A stretch of 64,000 nt of DNA. Origin: Sheuella amnicola. Lineage in GTDB: Bacteria > Pseudomonadota > Gammaproteobacteria > Burkholderiales > Burkholderiaceae_B. Under the pieces are notes generated by a model that was given only the letters and a program-made list of their open reading frames with translations, searched no databases and was not told where the DNA came from. Both the position numbers and the translations under genes were made by a program. The stretch is taken from contig NZ_JAAGRN010000009.1 of the NCBI RefSeq assembly GCF_010499255.1, positions 62,001 to 126,000 of the forward strand, in the 5' to 3' direction. Positions 8,760 through 17,056 of the stretch are shown here, one piece after another. Within the stretch, counting starts at the first letter, position 1. Every line of letters begins with the position of its first letter.

Positions 8760-10709
8760 ATGGAAGCGAACACCACGTTAGAAGATGCGCTGACATTCCC
8801 AAGACTGCTGCTTCAACACGCAAAGTCGATTCCGGACCACCCTGCATATAGGGAGAAACACCTAGGGATTTGGCAAGTGACTAGCTGGAAAGAAAATCTG
8901 GAGCAGATCAAACATCTGGCGTGCGGATTGGCTTCTTTGGGCTTCAAACGTGGCATGAACTTGGCGATTATCGGAGATAACCGTCCTCAACTCTATCAAG
9001 CCATGGTGGCGACTCAGTCCCTCGGTGGTGTTCCCGTTCCTCTGTATCAAGATGCTGTAGCTGCCGAGATGATTCACGTCCTCAATGACGCAGCGATATC
9101 ATTCGCAGTCGTCGAAGATCAAGAACAAGTCGATAAGCTTCTTGAAATCAAGGATCAGATTCCGACTCTTACGACAATCATTTATGAAGATCCCAAAGGG
9201 CTAAATGATTATGTGCAAAGCTACTTGCACTCCCTAAAGCAAATTCAGCTGCTTGGAAAAGCATTTTCGGAAGAGCATCCTGAATTCTTCTTGACCGAAC
9301 TTGAAGAAGGCAAAGGATCTGACCTTTCAGTCATTCTCTATACGTCAGGAACAACCGGCAAGCCCAAGGGTGTAGCACATACGCATAACAACTTTATCCG
9401 GACCGGGAAAAACAGCTCTCAGTTTGATGGCCTTAAATACAAGGACAACATACTGGCCTATCTGCCGATGGCGTGGGTAGGAGACCATTTGTTTTCTTTC
9501 GCGCAAGCAATGGTCAATGGCCTGACGGTGAACTGCCCCGAATCAAAGGAAACCGTCATGTCCGACATGCGGGAGATTGGGCCCAGCTATTACTTCGCAC
9601 CCCCACGCATCTTTGAAAGCTTGCTGACACAGGTCACCATTCGCATGGAAGATGCTGGCGCCTTAAAGCGCAAATTATTCACGAATGCGATCGAATTTGC
9701 CAAAAAAGTCGGTGGAGATATTCTGGATGGCAAACCGGTCAGCCTAATTGATCGCCTGCATTACGGCTTTTATAACTTAACAATCTACACGCCTTTGCGC
9801 AATGCGCTTGGCATGAGCAAAATTCGCGTCGCCTACACGGCGGGTGAGGCGATCGGTCCGGACTTGTTCCGCTTTTATCGATCGATCGGGGTGAATCTGA
9901 AACAGTTTTACGGGCAAACCGAAACTTGCGCATATGTCTGCCTGCAACCCGACGGTCAAGTGAAATACGATTCTGTGGGCATAGCCGCTCCGGGGATAGA
10001 AATCAAACTTGCAGATTCGGGCGAAGTTTTGGTCAAAGGCGTCAGCGTCATGGATAGCTATTATCAAAGACCTGATGCCACCGCAGAATCCATCGATGAA
10101 CAGGGCTACTTTCACACGGGTGATGCCGGCATTCTGGATAAAGACGGTCACCTGAGAATTATTGATCGCGCAAAAGATGTTGGCAAAATGGCTAACGGCA
10201 AATTATTTGCACCGAAATACATCGAAAACAAGCTCAAATTCTTTCCGTTCATCAAAGAAGCTGTCGTATTTGGCGATGGGAAGCAATGCATCACCACCTT
10301 CATCAATATTGACTTCGAGGCAATCGCCAACTGGGCCGAACGTCGTCATATAGCCTTTGCAGGATATATCGACTTAGCATCAAAAAAAGAAGTCTACGAA
10401 ATGATTGGGGAATGCATAGACAAAGTCAATATCGACTTGGCAGACGACCCCATGCTCAGTCATGCCCAAATCGAACGCTTTCTTGTCTTGCATAAAGAGC
10501 TCGACCCGGATGATGATGAGCTAACCAGAACGAGGAAAGTACGACGCGGCTTTATTGCTGAGAAATACGCACCTTTGCTTGATGCTTTGTACTCAGGCAA
10601 ACCGGAGCAATACATAGAAACCAAAGTGAAGTTTGAAGACGGAAGAGACGGAAGCATCAGCGCGACTGTCCGAATTCAGGATACCAAAACAGCAATGGAG
10701 TTGGCATGA
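8760..10709 (+). CDS. AMP-dependent (long-chain type) acyl-CoA synthetase
   Basis: 649 residues, typical of FadD15/long-chain-type AMP-forming synthetases, which activate a carboxylic acid to acyl-AMP and then acyl-CoA. The P-loop-like motif YTSGTTGKPKGVAH is near residue 195, the A5 region is QFYGQTETCAY, and GYFHTGDAGILDKDGHLRIIDRAKD contains the A7-A8 hinge. The usual catalytic GK..SP lysine region appears as MANGKLFAPKYIENKL. First gene of a plus-strand operon: its stop overlaps the next start by 4 bp (ATGA). Probably activates the acid imported by the downstream ABC transporter. Confidence 0.92.
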   Translation: MEANTTLEDALTFPRLLLQHAKSIPDHPAYREKHLGIWQVTSWKENLEQIKHLACGLASLGFKRGMNLAIIGDNRPQLYQAMVATQSLGGVPVPLYQDAVAAEMIHVLNDAAISFAVVEDQEQVDKLLEIKDQIPTLTTIIYEDPKGLNDYVQSYLHSLKQIQLLGKAFSEEHPEFFLTELEEGKGSDLSVILYTSGTTGKPKGVAHTHNNFIRTGKNSSQFDGLKYKDNILAYLPMAWVGDHLFSFAQAMVNGLTVNCPESKETVMSDMREIGPSYYFAPPRIFESLLTQVTIRMEDAGALKRKLFTNAIEFAKKVGGDILDGKPVSLIDRLHYGFYNLTIYTPLRNALGMSKIRVAYTAGEAIGPDLFRFYRSIGVNLKQFYGQTETCAYVCLQPDGQVKYDSVGIAAPGIEIKLADSGEVLVKGVSVMDSYYQRPDATAESIDEQGYFHTGDAGILDKDGHLRIIDRAKDVGKMANGKLFAPKYIENKLKFFPFIKEAVVFGDGKQCITTFINIDFEAIANWAERRHIAFAGYIDLASKKEVYEMIGECIDKVNIDLADDPMLSHAQIERFLVLHKELDPDDDELTRTRKVRRGFIAEKYAPLLDALYSGKPEQYIETKVKFEDGRDGSISATVRIQDTKTAMELA

Positions 10710-11503
10710 GCGGGCAGATAATCGACACTCCAGACTCAACCACCGTTTTGCAACTGGAAAACATATCGCTGTCCTTCGGCGGCGTCAAAGCACTGACCAA
10801 TATCTCGTTCGATGTAAAAGAGCACGAAATCCGCTCAATTATCGGACCAAACGGCGCCGGCAAGAGCTCCATGTTGAATGTCATTAATGGTGTTTATCAC
10901 CCTCAAGCGGGCGATATCTATTTTCGCGGCGAAAAGCGCAAGCAAATGAATCCGGCACAAGCCGCGCGACAGGGCATTGCCAGAACATTTCAAAACATCG
11001 CCCTTTTCAAGGGCATGACTGTTCTGGACAACATTATGACCGGGCCCAACACGAAGATGACGAGCAGTTTCATCAGCAATGCACTTTGGATCGGCAAAGC
11101 CAGAAATGAAGAAGAGCTTAATCGTCACAAAGTAGAAGAAGTCATCGACTTTCTGGAAATCCAGCACATTCGCAAAACACCTGTCGGAAAATTACCCTAC
11201 GGTTTGCAAAAACGTGTCGAACTTGCCCGTGCGCTTGCCGCAGAACCATCGTTGCTGCTCCTGGATGAACCGATGGCCGGAATGAACGTAGAAGAAAAAC
11301 AGGATATGTGCCGCTTCATCCTGGAGGTTAATCAGCAATATGGCGTCACCATCGTCTTAATCGAACACGATATGGGTGTGGTGATGGATATCTCCGATCG
11401 TGTTGTTGTTCTTGATTACGGCAAAAAAATCGGAGACGGCCTTCCCGACGAAGTTAAAAACAATCCGGAAGTGATTAGCGCCTACCTGGGCACCAGTCAC
11501 TAG
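10706..11503 (+). CDS. Branched-chain-type ABC transporter ATP-binding protein (LivG-like)
   Basis: 265 residues. Walker A IIGPNGAGKSS (about residue 50), Walker B LLLLDEPMAGM, switch His in VLIEHDMGVVM, and a C-terminal LivG-type extension ending SAYLGTSH. The signature loop is an unusual LPYGLQKRVELARAL in place of LSYGQQRRLEIARAL. Translationally coupled to the acyl-CoA synthetase by a 4-bp overlap. With the next four genes it forms a complete high-affinity importer of the branched-chain amino acid/hydrophobic acid family; the linked ligases suggest an aromatic or fatty acid cargo. Confidence 0.93.
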   Translation: MSGQIIDTPDSTTVLQLENISLSFGGVKALTNISFDVKEHEIRSIIGPNGAGKSSMLNVINGVYHPQAGDIYFRGEKRKQMNPAQAARQGIARTFQNIALFKGMTVLDNIMTGPNTKMTSSFISNALWIGKARNEEELNRHKVEEVIDFLEIQHIRKTPVGKLPYGLQKRVELARALAAEPSLLLLDEPMAGMNVEEKQDMCRFILEVNQQYGVTIVLIEHDMGVVMDISDRVVVLDYGKKIGDGLPDEVKNNPEVISAYLGTSH

Positions 11504-11526
11504 TATCCGTAGACAAGGACACATCC

Positions 11527-12441
11527 ATGCAATTTTTCTTAGAAATCGTTATCAGCGGAATCCTCGCCGGATTGATGTATTCGTTGGTTGCGCTGGGATT
11601 CGTTCTCATCTTCAAAGCATCGGGCGTACTGAATTTCGCGCAAGGCGCGATGGTTTACGCAGCGGCATTGGCGGTTGTTGGATTCATCGACTATGGTGTG
11701 CCGATGTGGCTGGCAATCATCGCATCGTTCGTTTTCATGGTCATCATCGGAATCTGCACCGAAAAATTCGTCCTCGGAAAACTAGTGAATCAACCGCCCA
11801 TCACGCTGTTCATGGCAACGATCGGTTTGACATTTTTTATCGACGGACTGGCGCCTATCCTATTCGGCAACGATGTGCGTCCGATCGATTTAGGCATTGT
11901 CGATGAGCCGATCGAAGCCATCATGGATCTTACGGGAATAGGTATATCGAAGCTGGATTTATTTTCATCCGGAGTCATCATTCTTTTAGTGATTCTATTG
12001 GCGCTATTGTTTCAATACACAAAGATCGGTCGCGCGCTAAGGGCTGTAGCAGACGATCATCAGGCAGCCTTGTCTCTCGGTATTCCTCTAGAAAACATTT
12101 GGACAATTGTTTGGGCCATTGCCGGGTTTGTGGCACTGGTGGCCGGGTTGTTATGGGGCTCACGAAATGGCGTGCAATATGCTCTCTCTTTAACAGCACT
12201 CAAGGCTTTACCGGTTCTGATTCTTGGCGGATTCACCTCGGTTCCGGGAGCAATCGTGGGAGGCATCATTATTGGTGTTTCAGAAAAACTTGCGGAAATT
12301 TACATTCCACCAGTCCTTCAGAATGCGTTTGGCGGCAACTTCGGCGGTATCGAAGGTTGGTTCCCGTACATTTTCGCTTTGCTTTTCCTGTTGATCAGGC
12401 CCGAAGGTCTGTTCGGTGAAAAACATATTGATCGCGTTTAA
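11527..12441 (+). CDS. Branched-chain-type ABC permease (LivH-like)
   Basis: 304 residues with about eight hydrophobic segments. The start GILAGLMYSLVALGFVLIFK followed by GVLNFAQGAMV is the LivH family signature, and LKALPVLILGGFTSVPGAIVGG is the loop that contacts the ATPase. AAGGACA lies upstream of the ATG. It pairs with the LivM-like permease that starts 9 bp downstream. Confidence 0.93.
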   Translation: MQFFLEIVISGILAGLMYSLVALGFVLIFKASGVLNFAQGAMVYAAALAVVGFIDYGVPMWLAIIASFVFMVIIGICTEKFVLGKLVNQPPITLFMATIGLTFFIDGLAPILFGNDVRPIDLGIVDEPIEAIMDLTGIGISKLDLFSSGVIILLVILLALLFQYTKIGRALRAVADDHQAALSLGIPLENIWTIVWAIAGFVALVAGLLWGSRNGVQYALSLTALKALPVLILGGFTSVPGAIVGGIIIGVSEKLAEIYIPPVLQNAFGGNFGGIEGWFPYIFALLFLLIRPEGLFGEKHIDRV

Positions 12442-12450
12442 GGAATAAAC

Positions 12451-13527
12451 ATGCTTTATCGTGAAACCGGTCAATTCAAGACCACCTATCAATCAGACAG
12501 CCAAATATTTCCGATTCTCCAAGACAGGATCGGAATGGTGATACTGGTCCTGATCGCAGCGCTGGGAGTTCCTCTATTCGCCAATGAATATTGGATTAAT
12601 GCCATTCTGATTCCCTTCCTGATATTTTCGCTTGCCGCATTAGGATTGAATTTCCTGACAGGTTATGCGGGTCAACTGTCACTGGGATCAGCCGCCTTTA
12701 TGGCAGTAGGCGCATACGCCACTTATAACTTTCAACTTCGCATCGAAGGGATCCCCTTCATCCTTTCCTTCATCTTGGGAGGATTAAGTGCAGCTGCCGT
12801 CGGCATCTTGTTCGGGCTTCCATCTTTGAGAATCAAAGGGTTTTATCTTGCAGTAGCAACTCTCGCTGCACAGTTTTTCGTAGTGTGGTGTCTGACTAAA
12901 TTCCCCTGGTTCTCTAACAACAGCGCCTCCGGTGTCATTAGCGCACAAACGCTCAGTCTGTTCGGATTCGCTTTCGATACACCAATAACGAAATACCTAC
13001 TGGTTCTGTTCGTCGTGGCCGGTCTGGCATTGCTTGGAAAGAATCTGGTTCGTTCATCCACAGGCAGAGCCTGGATGGCCGTTCGCGATATGGATGTGGC
13101 CGCTGAAGTCATCGGTATTCCACTGATGAAAACAAAATTGATGGCCTTTGCAATCAGCTCTTTTTATTGCGGCATTGCCGGTGCCCTTTATGCCTACTGC
13201 TACCTTGGCACAGTGGAGCCGGACGGTTTTTCTCTGGATCTCTCATTCAAAATTCTATTCATGGTGATCATTGGAGGCGTAGGCAGCATTTTGGGTAACT
13301 TTTTAGGTGCCGCTTTCATTCTGCTGTTGCCCATATTTTTAGACATTGTTCTACCCTTGATTTCTCAATTGCTTCACTTGCCAATCGGTAGCGCAGTTGT
13401 ATCGCACATTCAGCTCATGGTATTTGGCGGATTGATTATTTTCTTTTTGATTGTTGAACCTCATGGCCTGGCCCGACTCTGGCAAATTGCCAAAGAAAAG
13501 CTCAGGTTATGGCCTTTCCCGCATTAA
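12451..13527 (+). CDS. Branched-chain-type ABC permease (LivM-like)
   Basis: 358 residues, multiple hydrophobic segments; the LivM hallmarks LGLNFLTGYAGQLSLGSAAFMAVGAY and GRAWMAVRDMDVAAEVIGI are present, with ILFMVIIGGVGSILGNFLGAAF near the C-terminus. AAGGAATAAAC precedes the ATG. Second membrane component of the importer at 10706-15746. Confidence 0.93.
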   Translation: MLYRETGQFKTTYQSDSQIFPILQDRIGMVILVLIAALGVPLFANEYWINAILIPFLIFSLAALGLNFLTGYAGQLSLGSAAFMAVGAYATYNFQLRIEGIPFILSFILGGLSAAAVGILFGLPSLRIKGFYLAVATLAAQFFVVWCLTKFPWFSNNSASGVISAQTLSLFGFAFDTPITKYLLVLFVVAGLALLGKNLVRSSTGRAWMAVRDMDVAAEVIGIPLMKTKLMAFAISSFYCGIAGALYAYCYLGTVEPDGFSLDLSFKILFMVIIGGVGSILGNFLGAAFILLLPIFLDIVLPLISQLLHLPIGSAVVSHIQLMVFGGLIIFFLIVEPHGLARLWQIAKEKLRLWPFPH

Positions 13528-13587
13528 GTCGATTTTTACGCAGAACAATTACTCACGATCGTCAAGATCCATTCAGGAGATAAAGGT

Positions 13588-14916
13588 ATGAAACGCATTA
13601 AAACCGCTGTACTGAGCTCAATGCTCGCCGCCGTGGCAACTTTCAGCAGCATGTATTCGCTTGAAGCGACTGCTCAAGATCAATTTGTGTCCCTGCCCAG
13701 CTTTCGGGTCGGACCATACGGACAAAACGGTCAATCCTTCTATGGAGGCTTCATCGACTACCTGACATATGTCAACATGAAGGAAGGTGGTGTCAATGGC
13801 GTCAAATTCACATGGGAAGAATGCGAGACAGAATATAACAATGCAAAAGGCGTCGAGTGTTACGAGCGTCTGAAAGGAAAGTCAGGCGCCTCCAAAGGTA
13901 CTGCCCTTCACGTGATGTCGACCGGCATTTCATATGCATTACTGGATAAAACACAGACGGATAAAGTGCCACTGATCATGATGGGCTATGGCCGTACAGA
14001 CGCAGTGGACGGCTCTGTGTTCCCTTACGCATTTCCTTTGGTCACCACCTACCAAATGCAGGCATCCGCAATCGTGAAGTTTCTTGCGCAAAAAAATGGC
14101 GGTTCGCTTAAAGGCAAGAAAATCGTTTTCCTTTACCATGATTCCGCCTACGGCAAAGAGCCTATCGCCGCGTTGCAGGCCGAAAGCAAGATTGATGGCT
14201 TCAAGCTTGTCGAAATTCCAGTCGCACATCCCGGTAACGAACAGGGTGCGCAGTGGCTGAAGATTCGTGAAGAAAAGCCCGACTACGTTATTTTCTGGGG
14301 CTGGGGCGTCATGAACCAGACTGCTCTGAAAGCCGCGCAGAAGGTCGGTTATCCAAGAGACAAAATCGTTGGCTCCTGGTGGGCGGGATCCGAAGAGGAT
14401 GCAGTGCCTGCTGGTCCGGCAGCCAAGGGCTACATGAGCGCAACCTGGAACGTTGCGGGCAAAACCGTACCGGTGATTGCTGATATCGAAAAAGTGGTCT
14501 ATGGCGCAGGAAAAGGAAACTTTCCCAACAACTCGAAGATTGGCACTATCCTTTACAACCGTGGTGTTTCGGCAGCTATCGTAACGGTTGAGGCTGATCG
14601 CTTGGCGCAGGAAAAATTCGGCAAGGGTAAGCCTGTGACAGGCGAACAAATGCGCTGGGCATTCGAGAACCTTGACATCACCAATGCACGTTTGAATGCC
14701 TTGGGTGCAACGGGTCTGTTGCCGGAAATCAAAACCTCATGCGAAAACCATGAAGGATCCGGAATGATCAAGATCCAGCAATGGGACGGCACGAAGTGGG
14801 TGATTATTTCGGATTGGATCGAAGGCAATAAATCCTTGATTCACCCACTGTTCAAAGCTTCCGCGCTTGAATATGCGAAAGAGAAGAACATTACGCCCGC
14901 TTGCATGAAAAACTAA
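13588..14916 (+). CDS. ABC transporter periplasmic substrate-binding protein (LivK-like)
   Basis: 442 residues with a signal peptide cleaved near LEATAQ. A strong AGGAGATAAAGG precedes the ATG. It belongs to the type I periplasmic binding family (Leu/Ile/Val-binding class), with FVSLPSFRVGPYGQNGQS at the mature N-terminus and a repeated alpha/beta layout. Two C-terminal-half cysteines (SCENHEG, TPACMKN) could form a disulfide. This subfamily accompanies acyl-CoA or phenylacetate-CoA ligase genes in many betaproteobacteria, so the ligand is more likely an aromatic or fatty acid than an amino acid. Confidence 0.9.
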   Translation: MKRIKTAVLSSMLAAVATFSSMYSLEATAQDQFVSLPSFRVGPYGQNGQSFYGGFIDYLTYVNMKEGGVNGVKFTWEECETEYNNAKGVECYERLKGKSGASKGTALHVMSTGISYALLDKTQTDKVPLIMMGYGRTDAVDGSVFPYAFPLVTTYQMQASAIVKFLAQKNGGSLKGKKIVFLYHDSAYGKEPIAALQAESKIDGFKLVEIPVAHPGNEQGAQWLKIREEKPDYVIFWGWGVMNQTALKAAQKVGYPRDKIVGSWWAGSEEDAVPAGPAAKGYMSATWNVAGKTVPVIADIEKVVYGAGKGNFPNNSKIGTILYNRGVSAAIVTVEADRLAQEKFGKGKPVTGEQMRWAFENLDITNARLNALGATGLLPEIKTSCENHEGSGMIKIQQWDGTKWVIISDWIEGNKSLIHPLFKASALEYAKEKNITPACMKN

Positions 14917-14933
14917 TCCGACCCCAGGCTGAT

Positions 14934-15746
14934 ATGACCGCCCTACTTTCCGTTAACAATATCGAAGTCATCTATGACCACGTCATTCTGGTCCTGAAGG
15001 GTGTTTCCCTCGAGGTTCCCAAGGGAAACATCGTCGCTCTTCTGGGTGCGAATGGTGCTGGAAAATCCACCACGCTCAAGGCGATTTCAAACTTATTGGG
15101 AGCGGAAAGGGGTGATGTCACAAAGGGTAGCATTCAATACAAAAATGAACGGGTGGATAAACTGTCTCCCAATCAACTTGTCACCCGGGGCGTCATCCAG
15201 GTTATGGAGGGCAGACACTGTTTTGCCCACCTATCGATTGAAGACAATCTGCTAACGGGTGCCTATACGCGCAAAATCAGCAACGCTGAGGTCAAGCGCG
15301 AACTCGAAAAAATATACGAATATTTTCCGCGACTTAAAGTGCGTAGAAAATCCCAGGCTGCCTATACCTCTGGCGGAGAACAACAAATGTGCGCCATCGG
15401 GCGAGCCATGATGGCCAAACCCGAAATGATTCTGCTAGATGAACCATCAATGGGCCTTGCTCCACAAATTGTGGAAGAGGTCTTCGAGATTGTTAAGGAT
15501 TTGAACAAGCGCGAAAACGTCAGCTTTCTGCTTGCAGAGCAAAACACCATGATCGCATTGAAATATAGCGACTATGGATACATTCTGGAAAACGGACGCG
15601 TGGTGATGGATGGGGCTGCGCAAGATCTGAGAAACAACGAAGACGTTAAAGAATTTTACCTAGGTGTGGGCGCTAATGATGAGGGAGAACGGAAGTCGTT
15701 CAAGGACGTCAAATCCTATCGTCGTCGCAAACGCTGGCTTTCGTGA
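14934..15746 (+). CDS. Branched-chain-type ABC transporter ATP-binding protein (LivF-like)
   Basis: 270 residues from ATG 14934 (MTALLSVNNIEV); an earlier ATG at 14901 would overlap the binding-protein gene and add an untypical N-terminus. Walker A LLGANGAGKST, signature YTSGGEQQMCAIGRAMM, Walker B MILLDEPSMGLAP and the switch region LLAEQN are all present. The C-terminal tail is basic (KDVKSYRRRKRW), longer than in LivF of amino acid systems. Second ATPase of the importer. Confidence 0.92.
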   Translation: MTALLSVNNIEVIYDHVILVLKGVSLEVPKGNIVALLGANGAGKSTTLKAISNLLGAERGDVTKGSIQYKNERVDKLSPNQLVTRGVIQVMEGRHCFAHLSIEDNLLTGAYTRKISNAEVKRELEKIYEYFPRLKVRRKSQAAYTSGGEQQMCAIGRAMMAKPEMILLDEPSMGLAPQIVEEVFEIVKDLNKRENVSFLLAEQNTMIALKYSDYGYILENGRVVMDGAAQDLRNNEDVKEFYLGVGANDEGERKSFKDVKSYRRRKRWLS

Positions 15747-17011
15747 AGATAGAAATGAACCTAGATCAACTTGAAATTCGTACGCACGAAGAGCGGGAAA
15801 AATCGCTTTTGCAAAAATTGGCGACTCAAGTCCAATACGCTAAAGATCATACCGAATACTTCGGTCGCATTTTCAAAAATATTGATCCAAAATCGATCAA
15901 TACCAGAGAATCTTTAGCGACACTCCCGATTACTCGAAAGTCGGAGCTGAGTGCAGAACAAAAGAAATCACCCCCGTTTGGCGGGATGAATAGCACGCCA
16001 ATACACAAGTTAAAGCGAATCTTCCAATCCCCGGGACCGATTCATGAACCGCAAGGCAATCATGTCGACGGATTTCGTTTGGCTCGGGCGCTACGCGCAG
16101 CGGGATTTCAAGCTGGCGACTTGGTGCACAACACGTTTTCTTACCACTTCACCCCCGGGGCGTGGATGCTTGAAGGCGGTGCACATGCGCTAGGTTGCTG
16201 CGTTTTCCCGGCCGGCATCGGCCAAACCGAACTTCAAGCGCAAACAATTCATCATCTCAAGCCCAATGCCTACACCGGAACGCCCTCTTTTCTAAAAATC
16301 ATCCTGGAAAAGGCAGATGAAATGGGGTTGGACTGCAGTAGCATCGTGAAGGCAGTCGTGACGGGAGAAGCCTTAACGCCCAGCATGCGTGCCTGGTTTA
16401 AGGCCCGCAACATCATTGTGACTTCCACTTATGCAACCGCCGATGTCGGCCTGATAGCCTACGAGTCGCCTAAACTTGCAAATGGCATGATCATCGATGA
16501 AGAAATCATCCTTGAAATCGTCGAACCAAACGGCACGAAACCTATGCCCATTGGTGAAGTCGGTGAAGTAGTGATTACGATTTTCGATCAAGACTACCCT
16601 CTTATTCGATTCGGAACCGGGGACCTCTCCGCCATTGATCCTGAGTCGCTTTCCACGCCATCGCCGTGCGGTCGAAACAATCTTCGTATCAAGGGCTGGC
16701 TTGGTCGTGCGGATCAAACTACTAAAATAAAAGGGATGTTCGTACATCCGGGACAAGTTCAGGAAATCATCAAGAAACATCCGGAAATCAATAAGGCGAG
16801 AGTCGTGGTGAGCGGTAACATCGGTGAAGAAACCATGACGTTACGCTGCGAACTCAAAGAAGAGATCAAACAAGATCTAAATGCCTTACAGGAAGCGATT
16901 ATTCAGTCTACCCGAGAGGTGACTAAGCTTCGCGCCAAAGTGACATTCGAAGACGTCAATTCGCTTCCGTCTGACGGCAAGCTGATCGAAGATGCAAGAA
17001 CGTATGCGTAA
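15743..17011 (+). CDS. Phenylacetate-CoA ligase-like AMP-forming ligase
   Basis: 422 residues from a GTG that overlaps the previous stop (GTGA); ATG 15755 is an alternative. The PaaK-type architecture is visible: IFQSPGPIHEPQ in place of the usual SSGTTG P-loop, GAHALGCCVFPAGIGQTE, and a C-terminal GWLGRADQTTKIKGMFVHPGQVQEII adenylate-binding domain. Members activate aryl acids to CoA thioesters. The degenerate P-loop (no SSGT) is typical of a PaaK subgroup found next to LivFGHMK clusters. It ends the plus-strand operon and is followed by a hairpin terminator. Confidence 0.85.
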   Translation: MKIEMNLDQLEIRTHEEREKSLLQKLATQVQYAKDHTEYFGRIFKNIDPKSINTRESLATLPITRKSELSAEQKKSPPFGGMNSTPIHKLKRIFQSPGPIHEPQGNHVDGFRLARALRAAGFQAGDLVHNTFSYHFTPGAWMLEGGAHALGCCVFPAGIGQTELQAQTIHHLKPNAYTGTPSFLKIILEKADEMGLDCSSIVKAVVTGEALTPSMRAWFKARNIIVTSTYATADVGLIAYESPKLANGMIIDEEIILEIVEPNGTKPMPIGEVGEVVITIFDQDYPLIRFGTGDLSAIDPESLSTPSPCGRNNLRIKGWLGRADQTTKIKGMFVHPGQVQEIIKKHPEINKARVVVSGNIGEETMTLRCELKEEIKQDLNALQEAIIQSTREVTKLRAKVTFEDVNSLPSDGKLIEDARTYA

Positions 17012-17020
17012 GAGTTCAAT

Positions 17021-17047
17021 AGCGACCGACCCTTTTGATCGGTCGCT
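17021..17047. terminator. Bidirectional hairpin terminator
   Basis: Perfect 9-bp stem AGCGACCGA / TCGGTCGCT with a short loop containing CCCTTTTGA, lying between two convergent genes. The T-rich loop and short TTTC tail give moderate support for termination of both transcripts. Confidence 0.7.
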
Positions 17048-17056
17048 TTCAAGTCA

